Assembly (NCBI GenBank): GCA_049587715.1
Contig: JBAVEL010000152.1
Span: forward strand, 1-36,147
Source of the DNA: JBAVEL01 sp049587715
GTDB lineage: Bacteria; Bacteroidota; Ignavibacteria; UBA10030; UBA6906
Length of the DNA: 36,147 nt
Direction: 5' to 3'
Under the pieces are notes generated by a model. It saw only the letters and a program-made list of their open reading frames with translations, was not told the origin of the DNA and ran no database searches. Below, one piece after another: positions 24,399 to 33,088 of this stretch. The stretch's first letter is position 1. Each line of letters starts with the position of its first letter. A program made the position numbers and the translations under genes.

Positions 24399-25539
24399 GG
24401 CTCCCGCCGGGGGTCCGGGTGCCCGCCAGGAGCTCCGCATACAGGGCCTCCAGACGGTCGGTCTGAATGGTCCTGTCGAAGAACCGCTCCACCCGGGAGC
24501 GCCCCGCCTTTCCCATGGATGCCCGGAGAGCAGGGTCCCGGATGAGCCGCTCCAGGGCTTGGGCCAGGGCCGCGGCGTTCCGGGGGCTCACGCGGAGCCC
24601 CGTCTCCCCCTCCTGCACGATGTCCAGCACCCCGTCGCAGTCGGTGGACACCACGGGTCGTTCCAGGGCCATGGCCTCGATGAGCCCCACCCCGAAGGCC
24701 TCGGCGTGGGAGGGAAAGGCGAAGATGTCGAAGGCGGCCATCAGGTCCGGGACATCCCTGCGGAACCCCGCGAAGACCACCACCTTCTCCAGACCCAGGG
24801 CCGCGCACAGGGAGCGCACGGAGCGCTCATAGGCCTCTTCTCCCCGGCTGGCCTCCCCCGCAATGAGCATCGAGAAGGCCGTGCCCCGGCTCCGGAGCAT
24901 GGCGGCCGCATGGAGAAGATCCTCGTGCCCCTTCCCCGGGGAGAACCTTCCCACGCACCCGATGCATACGGTCCCGGGTGCGATGCCGAACTCGGTCCGG
25001 ATCCGGGACCGGTCCCCCCGGGAGGGATGAAACCGCGCGGTATCCACGGCGTCGTGGAGTGTGAGCACACGGTCTGGGGTCAGGGGAGTGGTTGCCAGCA
25101 CGTTCGTGCGGATCACCTCGGAGACGGCCAGCACGCGCTGCACCCGCCGGTAGAGGTATCTGTGGAAGAGGTCTCTCTTGGGGACGTAGGACCCCACGCG
25201 CTTGCTGAGAAGGAGGGGGATGCCCGAGCGCGCGATGTGAAGGGCCGGCACCGCCAGATGAAGGTCGCGCGAGTGCTGGGAGTGGAGGATGTCCACGCCC
25301 GTGCGGAGAATCCCGGCAAGACGGCCGACGGCGAGCGGATGTATCGGACCCGTCAGACGGAAGGCGGATACGGGGAGCCCTTCCGCCTCCTCCTCCAGCC
25401 GGCTTCCCTCCAGGCAGGCGAGGCGGACCATGTGCCCGCGGCGGGCAAGGTCCCGGCTCATCTCCAGGGCCTGCATCTCGAGTCCTCCCCAGGAGGCGGA
25501 GAAGCATGTCTGGAGTATGCGAAGAGGGGCGACCGTCAT
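24379..25539 (-). CDS. GT-B family 4-type glycosyltransferase
   Basis: A 386-residue protein. The N-terminal Rossmann half begins LRILQTCFSASWGGLEMQAL. The C-terminal Glycos_transf_1 half has GCVGRFSPGKGHEDLLHAAA, FAFPSHAEAFGVGLIEAMAL and RPVVSTDCDGVLDIVQEGET. The E-x7-E type segment (EAFGVGLIE) contacts the nucleotide sugar. It likely transfers a hexose to a lipid or surface polysaccharide; donor and acceptor are unknown. The ATG at 25539 overlaps the stop of the aminopeptidase gene (ATGA), so the longer frame is rejected. It is the last gene of the minus-strand series gltA, aminopeptidase, glycosyltransferase. Confidence 0.88.
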   Translation of the reverse strand: MTVAPLRILQTCFSASWGGLEMQALEMSRDLARRGHMVRLACLEGSRLEEEAEGLPVSAFRLTGPIHPLAVGRLAGILRTGVDILHSQHSRDLHLAVPALHIARSGIPLLLSKRVGSYVPKRDLFHRYLYRRVQRVLAVSEVIRTNVLATTPLTPDRVLTLHDAVDTARFHPSRGDRSRIRTEFGIAPGTVCIGCVGRFSPGKGHEDLLHAAAMLRSRGTAFSMLIAGEASRGEEAYERSVRSLCAALGLEKVVVFAGFRRDVPDLMAAFDIFAFPSHAEAFGVGLIEAMALERPVVSTDCDGVLDIVQEGETGLRVSPRNAAALAQALERLIRDPALRASMGKAGRSRVERFFDRTIQTDRLEALYAELLAGTRTPGGSPTGVVP

Positions 25540-27497
25540 TTGAGGTACAGGAGCTTGACCGTGGAGACGAACCCCTCCGCCTCCAGCCGGCAGAAGTACA
25601 CCCCCGCGGCCCGATCTCCCGGATCCCAGACAACCCGCCATGTGCCCGGCCACCGCTCATCTCCGACCAGGACCTCCACGGTGCGTCCCAGGATGTCCAG
25701 GATGCTGAGCCGGATGCGGGACTTCCGGTTCAGGCGGTAGGTGCACGTGGTGCGGCCGTTGAAGGGATTCGGGTGGTTCTGAAAGAGGCGGTATGCTCCC
25801 GGGGGTCCCGTCAGCTCTCCCTCTTCCAGAAGAGCGGCCGTGCGGAGGATCCACTCATCGGGGTCCAGTTCCACACGGCGGGGCTCTGCGGGAAGGAGGA
25901 AGAGAAACGCCTGGGGGGATGCGTCATTGAACCGGGTGAATGTGGTGTCCCATCCGTCCCCCCCGACGGCGACCTCCAGGGGCATCGCGAAGAGGGAGGG
26001 GGTGCCGTCTTCCGCCGCCTGATCCACCCGCACGGCCAGCTCCCATCCCGGGGGGGTCTCCCGCGCCGACCAGGAGTACAGGTAATGCGGGTGTCCCTCT
26101 CTCTCCATCCACTGGGAAAAGAACCACTCCAGGGAATCGCCCCATGCGGCCTCGCACACCCGGCGGAAGTCCTCCGTGGATGCATTCCCGTAGCGGAAGC
26201 GGGGGTCTTCGGCAAAGTTCCTCAGGGAGAGGAAGAAGAGGGAGTCTCCCATTACCCGCCGGAGCATGTGGAGGACGCAGGCCCCCTTGTCGTAGACGAG
26301 GGCGTCGTCAAAGAGGGTTCCCACGGATGAGGTGTCCTCCACAAGGAGGGTCCCGCGGGCCGTGCGGGCGTTGGCAAGCTTGGGGGCCATGTCCGCCCGG
26401 TAGGCCGCCCTTCCATACCGCTCCTCGAACCAGAGGGCCTCGGCGTATGTGGCGAACCCCTCATGGAGCCAGATGTCCCGCCAGGAGCCGCAGGTGATCA
26501 TGTCGCCGAACCACTGGTGCGCCAGCTCGTGGGCCACCACATACTCGGCGAATGCCGCTGCGGTGGCCGAACTGAGGGTCTGGTGCTCCATTGCCCCCCC
26601 GGATCCGATCTCGGCATGGCCGTACTTCTCCCGGACGAAAGGATAGAGCCCGAACTTCCGCGAGAAACTCTCCAGCATGTCCACCGTGAGGGCAAGCGGC
26701 GCGGCTGCAGGGAGCCCCCCGGGTGTGACAAGGTGCACCACCTCCATGGAGTCCGACGTACTCCAGCGGAACCAGTCGGAGATCCGGATGTAGTTCGTGA
26801 CGGCAATGGAGACCAGGTAGGGGGCAATGGGGTACCGCCCGGCCCAGTGCCAGGTGCGTGTCCCGTTCCCGTTTTGCGTCACCTCCGCCAGGCGCCCGTT
26901 GGACCCGACGGTCAGGGAGCTGTCGCAGGTCACCAGCACGTCCACCGAGTCGGCCTTGTCCAGCGGATGATCCTTGCAGGGCCACCAGTCCCTCGCCCCC
27001 GAGGGCTGGCTGAGGGACCAGATCCAGGGAACCCCCCCCCGCTCGGTAAAGACGAAGCTCCCGAACCCCGTCGGAACGGGTCTTCCCCCGTACCAGACAT
27101 CCACCGTCACCCCCTCCCCCATGCCGTACCTACGGTCCAGGGTGACCTCCAGCAGGTCCCCCGGGCGGAGAAAGGGGACCCGCGCTCCGCCGGCATGCAC
27201 CGAATCCACCGTCATGGGGGCTGCAAGGTCCAGCACGAGGGATGAGAGGCCCTCCACTTGCGGGGAGGCGCGGAGTGTGACCCGTCCGCTGAGAAGCGGA
27301 GGGCTTGTCCTGAGGGTGAGGTCGATCCGGTAGTACCGCGCATCAAACCGGGGGTCCGAGCGGGGCGCCAGGACCGCCGCACGGAGTGCTTCGGATCGAA
27401 GTTTCTCCGTGCGGCGGAAGGCGTTTTTTCCCTCCTCCCCCCCCGAGAGCGGAGGGGCTCCGAGGAGGATCAGGGATGCAAGCAGAAACCGGATCGT
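25536..27497 (-). CDS. Secreted M1 aminopeptidase with T9SS C-terminal sorting domain and non-canonical start
   Basis: A 653-residue protein if started at ACG 27497. A signal peptide follows (IRFLLASLILLGAPPLSG), then M1 N-domain wording (FDARYYRIDLTL). Zinc site: HELAH (H323, H327) with E346 in WLHEGFATYAE. The exopeptidase motif reads GAMEH rather than GAMEN. About 80 C-terminal residues form a T9SS type A sorting domain (LFQNHPNPFNGRTTCTYRL to YFCRLEAEGFVSTVKLLYLK). No ATG, GTG or TTG occurs in frame between the upstream stop and the signal peptide. AGGAGG lies 6 nt before ACG and 9 nt before ATC. The first GTG (27257) would remove the signal peptide. It cleaves N-terminal residues from peptides at the cell surface. 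Confidence 0.87.
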   Translation of the reverse strand, partial: TIRFLLASLILLGAPPLSGGEEGKNAFRRTEKLRSEALRAAVLAPRSDPRFDARYYRIDLTLRTSPPLLSGRVTLRASPQVEGLSSLVLDLAAPMTVDSVHAGGARVPFLRPGDLLEVTLDRRYGMGEGVTVDVWYGGRPVPTGFGSFVFTERGGVPWIWSLSQPSGARDWWPCKDHPLDKADSVDVLVTCDSSLTVGSNGRLAEVTQNGNGTRTWHWAGRYPIAPYLVSIAVTNYIRISDWFRWSTSDSMEVVHLVTPGGLPAAAPLALTVDMLESFSRKFGLYPFVREKYGHAEIGSGGAMEHQTLSSATAAAFAEYVVAHELAHQWFGDMITCGSWRDIWLHEGFATYAEALWFEERYGRAAYRADMAPKLANARTARGTLLVEDTSSVGTLFDDALVYDKGACVLHMLRRVMGDSLFFLSLRNFAEDPRFRYGNASTEDFRRVCEAAWGDSLEWFFSQWMEREGHPHYLYSWSARETPPGWELAVRVDQAAEDGTPSLFAMPLEVAVGGDGWDTTFTRFNDASPQAFLFLLPAEPRRVELDPDEWILRTAALLEEGELTGPPGAYRLFQNHPNPFNGRTTCTYRLNRKSRIRLSILDILGRTVEVLVGDERWPGTWRVVWDPGDRAAGVYFCRLEAEGFVSTVKLLYLK

Positions 27498-27546
27498 GTA
27501 CGTCCTCCTTGTGCCTCTCCCGCGCTCCGGCAGATCCCCGCAGAGG

Positions 27547-28869
27547 TCACGGACGCTGGCTCAGGCCCACCACGTTCCGTGTGTCATGCCCGAGGTAGAT
27601 CTGGCGGGGACGGGCGATCTTCTGCTCGGGATCGAGGAGCAGCTCCTGCCACTGGGCGAGCCAGCCGGACATCCGCCCGATGGCGAAGAGCACAGGGAAC
27701 ATGTCCACCGGGAACTTCATGGCCTGATAGATGAGGCCCGAGTAGAAGTCCACGTTCGGGTAGAGCTTCCGCTTCACGAAGTAGTCGTCCTGCAGGGCGA
27801 TCCGCTCCAGCTCCAGGGCGATGTCCAGCTTGGGGTTCCGGCCCGTCACCTCGAACACCTGGTCGGCCAGTTTCTTGATGATGCCGGCGCGCGGGTCGTA
27901 GTTCTTGTACACCCGATGCCCGAATCCCATGAGCCGGCCCTTCCCCTCCTTCACGTCTTTCACGAAGGCGGGGACCTTGTCCTTCGTCCCCACCACATCC
28001 AGCATGTGGAGCACCTCCTCGTTGGCCCCGCCGTGCAGGGGCCCGTAGAGGGCGGCCGCCGCCGCCGCGGTGGCGCTGTAGGGGTCCACCCGCGAGCTCC
28101 CCACGGAGCGCATGGCGTTTGCGCTGCAGTTCTGCTCGTGGTCTGCGTGGAGGATGAAGAGGACGTCCAGGGCCCTGGCCAGCACCGGGTTGGGCTGGTA
28201 GCGGGACTCGGCCATCTTGAACATCATGCTCAGGAAATTGGAGGCGTAGTCCAGCTCGTTATCGGGCAGGACGTACGGCATCCCCATGCTGTGCCGGTAG
28301 GCGAAGGCGGCGAGGGTGGGGACCTTCCCGATCAGGCGGAAGACCGTGAGCGGTCCCTGGGCCGGGTCTTCGAACTTCCGCGCCCCGGGGTAGAAGGTGG
28401 AAAGGGCCGCCACCGTGCTCACGAACATTCCCATGGGATGGGCGTCGTGGTGGAAGCCGTCCATGAACTTCTTGATGTTCTCGTGCACGAATGTGTGCCG
28501 CCGGATTCTCTCCGCCCACTCCCCGAGCTGTGCCTTGTTGGGAAGCTCCCCGTGGAGGAGCAGGTAGGCCACCTCCAGGTAGGTGCAGCGCTCGGCGAGC
28601 TGCTCGATGGGATAGCCCCGGTAGCGAAGAATGCCCTTGTCGCCGTCGATGAAGGTCACCGTGCTCTTGCAGGAAGCGGTGTTCATGAAGGCGGGATCGT
28701 AGGTCATGAGACCGAAATCCTCCTCCCCCGTCTTGATCTGCCGCAGGTCCATGGCCCTGATCGTGCCGTGCTCGATCGGGATCTGGTATTGTCTGCCCGT
28801 GCGGCTGTCGGTGATGGAGAGCGTGCCGGAGGAACCGGCCGGAGGCTGGGCGCTCCTGGCGTCAGGCAT
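27547..28869 (-). CDS. gltA: Citrate synthase
   Basis: A 440-residue protein of normal length for the type II enzyme. It condenses acetyl-CoA and oxaloacetate at the entry to the TCA cycle. Catalytic residues: H279 in LYGPLHGGANEEV, H318 in GFGHRVYKNYDPRA and D374 in NVDFYSGLIY. An N-terminal beta-rich arm (SITDSRTGRQYQIPIEHGTI) and FIDGDKGILRYRGYPIEQLA are typical of the hexameric, often NADH-sensitive group. The ATG at 28869 follows GGGAG at a fair distance; the longer frame has no homology. It lies 99 nt after ppk1 on the same strand. Confidence 0.96.
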   Translation of the reverse strand: MPDARSAQPPAGSSGTLSITDSRTGRQYQIPIEHGTIRAMDLRQIKTGEEDFGLMTYDPAFMNTASCKSTVTFIDGDKGILRYRGYPIEQLAERCTYLEVAYLLLHGELPNKAQLGEWAERIRRHTFVHENIKKFMDGFHHDAHPMGMFVSTVAALSTFYPGARKFEDPAQGPLTVFRLIGKVPTLAAFAYRHSMGMPYVLPDNELDYASNFLSMMFKMAESRYQPNPVLARALDVLFILHADHEQNCSANAMRSVGSSRVDPYSATAAAAAALYGPLHGGANEEVLHMLDVVGTKDKVPAFVKDVKEGKGRLMGFGHRVYKNYDPRAGIIKKLADQVFEVTGRNPKLDIALELERIALQDDYFVKRKLYPNVDFYSGLIYQAMKFPVDMFPVLFAIGRMSGWLAQWQELLLDPEQKIARPRQIYLGHDTRNVVGLSQRP

Positions 28870-28968
28870 ATGAGGTCTCCCGTGTGGATGGAGGGGGCTG
28901 CAAGGCGTTTCCAGGGGAACCGGGCCGGCCGGGGTCCCGCGCCGTGGAGCAGGGTCCAAAACAATAAC

Positions 28969-31146
28969 TTAGGAAGACAGGCCGGGAAAAACAAGGCGTT
29001 TCTGCCGGGACCTGATGATTTCCTGCTGGGATTCAAGGGGGAGGACGCCGTCGGCAGGCACGATGCGGGAGTAGGTTCCGTCGGGCTCGAGGCGGCGCGC
29101 CCTGACGGTATCGCCGAGGGCCGTTTCCAGAGCCTCCGTCCGGATGCGGTCCCGAAGCCCGGGGTCCTGGATCGGGAACATCAGCTCCACGCGGCGGTCC
29201 AGATTCCGGCCCATGAGGTCTGCGCTGCTCAGGTAGAGCTCGGGCCGGCCGCCGTTCTCAAACCAGAAGACCCGGCTGTGTTCCAGGAAGCGTCCCACGA
29301 CGCTCACGACCCGGATGGTGCGGCCTGTATCCGGCATTCCGGGCCGGAGACTGCAGACCCCCCGCACGATGAGGTCGATCCGAACCCCGGCCCGGGACGC
29401 CTCGTACAGAAGCTCGATCGTCTGCAGGTCGGTGAGCTGGTTCATCTTGAATGTGAGACGGGCGGGCCTTCCTTCCGCGGCGTGCGCGATCTCCCGGCGG
29501 ATCAGATCCTCCATGCGCTCCCGCAGGTTCAGGGGAGCCACCACCAGTGAGGCGAAGGCGTTCTTCCGGGAGTACCCGGTCAGGTAGTTGAAGACCTCGG
29601 AGGCGTCGGCGGTAATCTCCTCCCTGCATGTGAAGTAGCTGAAGTCGGTGTAGATCCGGGCCGTCACGGGGTTGTAGTTCCCGGTCCCCAGATGGACGTA
29701 CCGCCGGACTCCCCCCGGCTCCTTCCGCACCACAAGCGCCATCTTGGCGTGGGTCTTGAGACCCACGAGTCCGTACACCACATGCACTCCGGCGTCCTCC
29801 AGGCGGCGCGCCCAGATGATGTTGTTCTCCTCGTCGAACCGGGCCTTCAGCTCCACCAGCACCGCCACCTGCTTCCCGCTCTCTGCGGCCTCGATGAACA
29901 GGGGAACCAGGGGGGATTCCCTGCCGATCCGGTAGAGGGTCTGCTTGATGGCCAGCACGTCGGGGTCCCGGACCGCCGCGCGGATAAACTGCACCACGGG
30001 AGAGAAGTCGTCGTAGGGATGGTGGAGCAGGATATCCCCCCGCCGGATGCATCCGAAGACGTCCTCGCCCTCTTCCTCAGTCCAGGGCAGGGCGGGGATG
30101 TACGGAGCGTCCTTCAGGTCGGGGCGGTTGATGCGGAGAAGGGCCATGAGGTGGCTGAGACCCAGGGGGGGGCGCAGGGGATACACATCGTCTGCCGTCA
30201 ACCCCAGGTTATCCACAAGGATGTCCCTTATCCGGGAGGGCATGGTGTTCTCCAGGCCCACGCGCACCACGGAACCGAACCGCCGACGGCGGATTCCCTC
30301 TGCGATCGTCTGGATCAGGTCATCCGCCTCGTCTTCCTCGATCTCGAGGTCGGCGTTCCGGGTGGTCCGGAACGCGTAGGCCTCCCGCACCTTCAGACCG
30401 GGGAAGAGGAGCCCCAGGTTCTCCTTGATGAGGTCCTCCACCCACACGAAACGGAATCCGCCTCCCGAGCCTTCCGTGTCTGGAAGGGGGACCAGGCGGG
30501 GAAGGACATCGGGCACCTTCACCCGCGCGAATCGCTCCTTCCCCTTTGGGGGGGTCACCACCACCGCCAGACTCAGGCTCAGGTTGGATATGTAGGGGAA
30601 GGGATGCCCCGGGTCGAAGGCCAGAGGAGTCAGGACGGGGAAGATCTCCCGGGCGAAGTGGGCCCGGAGCAGATCCCGCTCAACGGCGGAGAGCTGGTCC
30701 ATCCGGAGGAGGTGTATGCCCGAGGCCGCCAGGGCGGGGTGCAGGTCGTTCCAGAACATGCTGATCATCCCCTCCAGCATCTGCTCCACCCGGCCGTGGA
30801 TGGCCCTGAGCTGTTCCAGGGGAGTCCGCCCGTCGGGGGAGGGCTCTGCCACCCCGGCCAGGAGCTGTTCCCTGATGGCCGCCACCCGGATCATGAAGAA
30901 CTCATCCAGGTTGGAGCTCACGATGGAAAGGAACTTGACCCGCTCCAGGAGGGGGTGGCGGGTGTCGGCGGCCTCCTCCAGGACCCGGTGGTTGAACTCC
31001 AGCCAGCTCAACTCCCGGTTCAGATACAGGGATGGGTCAAGCGTGGAGGCCCGCTGTTTCAGGCCCCGGTCTGCATGGGTTCGGAGGATGCGCTTTTTCC
31101 GCCGCATCGGGCGGGAGGGGGTGCGGGACATGCCGGGGGGTAACAT
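28969..31146 (-). CDS. ppk1: Polyphosphate kinase 1
   Basis: About 725 residues, the usual length for PPK1. It makes and consumes polyphosphate using ATP through a phosphohistidine. The N domain starts LYLNRELSWLEFNHRVLEEA and SNLDEFFMIRVA. The phosphorylated His is in GLKTHAKMALVVRKE (H466 from this start), and the second catalytic His is in EHSRVFWFENGG (H623). The RYVHLGTGNYNP motif is present. The start is uncertain: TTG 31170 and ATGs at 31146, 31131 and 31107 all lack a clear ribosome site. The basic, Pro-rich segment before RELSW is not conserved in the family. A 99-nt gap separates it from gltA. Confidence 0.95.
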   Translation of the reverse strand: MLPPGMSRTPSRPMRRKKRILRTHADRGLKQRASTLDPSLYLNRELSWLEFNHRVLEEAADTRHPLLERVKFLSIVSSNLDEFFMIRVAAIREQLLAGVAEPSPDGRTPLEQLRAIHGRVEQMLEGMISMFWNDLHPALAASGIHLLRMDQLSAVERDLLRAHFAREIFPVLTPLAFDPGHPFPYISNLSLSLAVVVTPPKGKERFARVKVPDVLPRLVPLPDTEGSGGGFRFVWVEDLIKENLGLLFPGLKVREAYAFRTTRNADLEIEEDEADDLIQTIAEGIRRRRFGSVVRVGLENTMPSRIRDILVDNLGLTADDVYPLRPPLGLSHLMALLRINRPDLKDAPYIPALPWTEEEGEDVFGCIRRGDILLHHPYDDFSPVVQFIRAAVRDPDVLAIKQTLYRIGRESPLVPLFIEAAESGKQVAVLVELKARFDEENNIIWARRLEDAGVHVVYGLVGLKTHAKMALVVRKEPGGVRRYVHLGTGNYNPVTARIYTDFSYFTCREEITADASEVFNYLTGYSRKNAFASLVVAPLNLRERMEDLIRREIAHAAEGRPARLTFKMNQLTDLQTIELLYEASRAGVRIDLIVRGVCSLRPGMPDTGRTIRVVSVVGRFLEHSRVFWFENGGRPELYLSSADLMGRNLDRRVELMFPIQDPGLRDRIRTEALETALGDTVRARRLEPDGTYSRIVPADGVLPLESQQEIIRSRQKRLVFPGLSS

Positions 31147-31513
31147 GGTGAAAATGGGAGAGGGAAACAAGAAGCGCGGCGGGGTGGAATGCCCGTTGTC
31201 TGTACGGGGTTGGATGACGGGGGAGGAAGCTCACATGGAAGCGAGTCGAAGGGGGCGGAGGGATGCAGAACGGCAGATGCAGACGGAGGCGGAGCCGGAG
31301 GGGGAAACGGGGGCGGAAAGCGGGAAGGAGGGCCGGGGAAACAGGGGAAGGAGAGGACCGGAGCGGAACACCGCCTTGTGGAATGGGGCGATGCGGCGCG
31401 GCGAGCGGCCTCAGGGAAGCGGGAATCCTGCCGGGGAATCAGGAGTGCACAGAACGGGTCCGCCTTCCGGCGGACCCGCAATCAGACCGGCGGCCCGTCC
31501 GCCGGATGGCGGA
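31147..31513. other. Noncoding, purine-skewed spacer upstream of ppk1
   Basis: No convincing gene. The plus strand from about 31210 to 31375 is strongly purine-rich (repeated GGAGG, GGGGGAAACGGGGGCGG, GGGAAGGAGGG). Open frames here translate to Gly/Glu/Arg low-complexity text without family signal. The segment holds the ppk1 upstream region, but no -35/-10 pair stands out, and a hairpin (31455-31478). Confidence 0.6.
31455..31478 (-). terminator. Putative terminator hairpin after the 48-residue ORF
   Basis: A perfect 10-bp stem CGGGTCCGCC/GGCGGACCCG with loop TTCC. Read on the minus strand it is followed by TTCTGT, a weak T tract. It lies 36 nt beyond the stop of the small minus-strand gene. 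Confidence 0.45.
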
Positions 31514-31660
31514 TCAGCGGGCGAGGGCCTTGCTGACCCTGATTTCCAGCTCGTCTCTGGAGTTGAACCGCACGCCTTTGATGATCTCCCACACCATCTC
31601 CCTGCTCACGTTCAGGTCGTGCGCTATCTCGGACGCCATTTCGAGGGTTGCTTTGAACAT
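31514..31660 (-). CDS. Small helix-turn-helix-like protein (48 residues), unknown function
   Basis: A 48-residue protein: helix 1 MFKATLEMASEIAHDL, a turn NVSRE, helix 2 MVWEIIKGVRF, then RDELEIRVSKALAR. The A-x-x-A-x-x-LNVSRE-x-V pattern resembles a helix-turn-helix, but the family is not recognised. The start ATG at 31660 follows GGGAGAG on the minus strand; the longer frame upstream is Pro/His low-complexity and unlikely to be coding. A hairpin follows the stop. It could be a free-standing DNA-binding peptide or the surviving end of a larger regulator. Confidence 0.5.
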   Translation of the reverse strand: MFKATLEMASEIAHDLNVSREMVWEIIKGVRFNSRDELEIRVSKALAR

Positions 31661-32122
31661 GAGGTTCTCTCCCGGCTTACCTGCAGCCAAGATACATGAG
31701 ACCGATCCCGGATTCCGTGTCCGGGCGCACACCAGGCCGTGGATTGCAGTGACGGCGGCAGGATTGAGAACTTCAAGAAACAGGCCATTGCGGGGGTTGC
31801 GGAAACCGGGGGGAAAGGGGGGAAAAGGGGGCGCATGGGAATGCGGAGGGATGGCGGAGTGTAAGAATGACACGGGGGGCAGGCATGAATGGGAGCGGTG
31901 ACCAGCCGCCACCCGAGGTGCCCGTGCGCGGTCCGGATTCCCGGGTTCGGTACCCGCCCTTATGGGTTCGCTTGCCGGGGCGTTGTCTGCCTGTCCCCGG
32001 TGCCCCCCCGCGATCCCTCTCCCGTCCCCTTTCCCAACGGACAACTACCTGCAGGCCGCCTGGCGGTCGGGCCGGGCGGCTCGGTGTGCGTCACGAACCC
32101 GGGCAGGCATCGCACCGAGGGG
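31661..32122. other. 462-bp gap with G-run cluster, no gene recognised
   Basis: No coding frame with family signal. It holds a G-run cluster at 31808-31831 (G6-AAA-G6-AAAA-G5) with more G runs just after, and a small hairpin CGGGT-TCGGT-ACCCG at 31942-31956. It lies between the end of the radical SAM gene and the small ORF, where the sequence style changes. Confidence 0.5.
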
Positions 32123-33088
32123 TCACGATCCCGAGAGGCCGCCCGCATGCACGTGGACGTCGCACGTGTACGCATCGGACAGCCCCGTATGGGCCGCCAG
32201 GTGCCGCCGCAGGTATTGGCCGCAATTGCTACCGATGCTGTTCTCTTCGACCTCCCCGATGCTGACGATAACCTCATAACCGGCTTTGCGCAGCGCCGTG
32301 GAGATGTCGCAGTCGACTTCTCCCCGCAACGGGTCGATGTGGGAGAACAGGCCGCTTTCCTGTGCACGATAGGTTGGATTCAGCGGGGTCATCTTGATGA
32401 GAAACCTGTCGGGTGAGAAGTACCGGAGCAGCACGGCCGGCTCCACCGATGCGCCCCGGGCCAGCGCAAAGTTCAGCGTGAGCTTCCGGTCGCCCGGGCT
32501 GTAGAAGCGGTCCCCGTACTCGGCCATCTCACGAAAGCTCCATGCTCTCACGGGGATGATGCTGGAGCGCAGTTTCTCGTCCGTCGCGTGCAGTGAAAAC
32601 TGAAGCTGAAACTTTCCCCCCGCGTATTTCTCCCGTTTGATCCGGAGCAGCCTCCGGAAGAAATCCGCCGAGCTGCGAGGCGCCACGGTCGAAAGAGAGG
32701 GCATCAAACCGTCGACCCGAAAGCGGCGCGGCAGCTCCTCCAGCACGGTCAGCACGTGTGGATTCAGGGCCGGCTCACCCATGCGGGCGAACTGGATTTT
32801 GAACTGCCGGGAAGGGACAATGCCATCCCCGAATCTGCGGCGTATCAGGAAGTCGATCTGGTCGAAAATCTCCCCGGCAGTCAGATTCCCCTGATAGTGT
32901 CCCCCCGCATCGCACATCGCACAGCCGATCGGACAGCCGAAGAGGGTGGACACCTGCAGGATCCATTTCTGTTCGCGCGGAAACGGCGGCTGGAGCGCTT
33001 CGACGCACTCCGCCATTTTGCCGCTGTCGAACCGGACAATGTAAAGCACCGCCACCTCTTCCCGCCCCGCGGATGCCACCACATTCAT
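32123..33088 (-). CDS. RlmN/Cfr-like radical SAM protein lacking one catalytic Cys
   Basis: A 321-residue protein. The 4Fe-4S cluster motif CxxxCxxC is at C52, C56 and C59 (FGCPIGCAMCDAGG). RlmN-like landmarks follow: GEIFDQI, ARMGEPALNP, FSLHATDEK, IKMTPLNPT, and C289 in GSNCGQYL, which matches the C-terminal methyl-carrying Cys of RlmN/Cfr. Seven residues before C52, where RlmN has Cys118, there is Gln45 (ILQVSTLFGC). The N-terminal RNA-binding helical domain of RlmN is also missing. So it probably uses SAM and a protein Cys, but the acceptor is unlikely to be 23S rRNA A2503 by the standard route. The ATG overlaps the upstream stop (TGATG), with AAGGAG in front. Confidence 0.75.
   Translation of the reverse strand: MNVVASAGREEVAVLYIVRFDSGKMAECVEALQPPFPREQKWILQVSTLFGCPIGCAMCDAGGHYQGNLTAGEIFDQIDFLIRRRFGDGIVPSRQFKIQFARMGEPALNPHVLTVLEELPRRFRVDGLMPSLSTVAPRSSADFFRRLLRIKREKYAGGKFQLQFSLHATDEKLRSSIIPVRAWSFREMAEYGDRFYSPGDRKLTLNFALARGASVEPAVLLRYFSPDRFLIKMTPLNPTYRAQESGLFSHIDPLRGEVDCDISTALRKAGYEVIVSIGEVEENSIGSNCGQYLRRHLAAHTGLSDAYTCDVHVHAGGLSGS

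Noticed and set aside
31189..31536. Gly/Glu/Lys-rich open frame on the plus strand in the ppk1 upstream region
   Set aside because: Purine-tract artefact without ribosome site or family signal.
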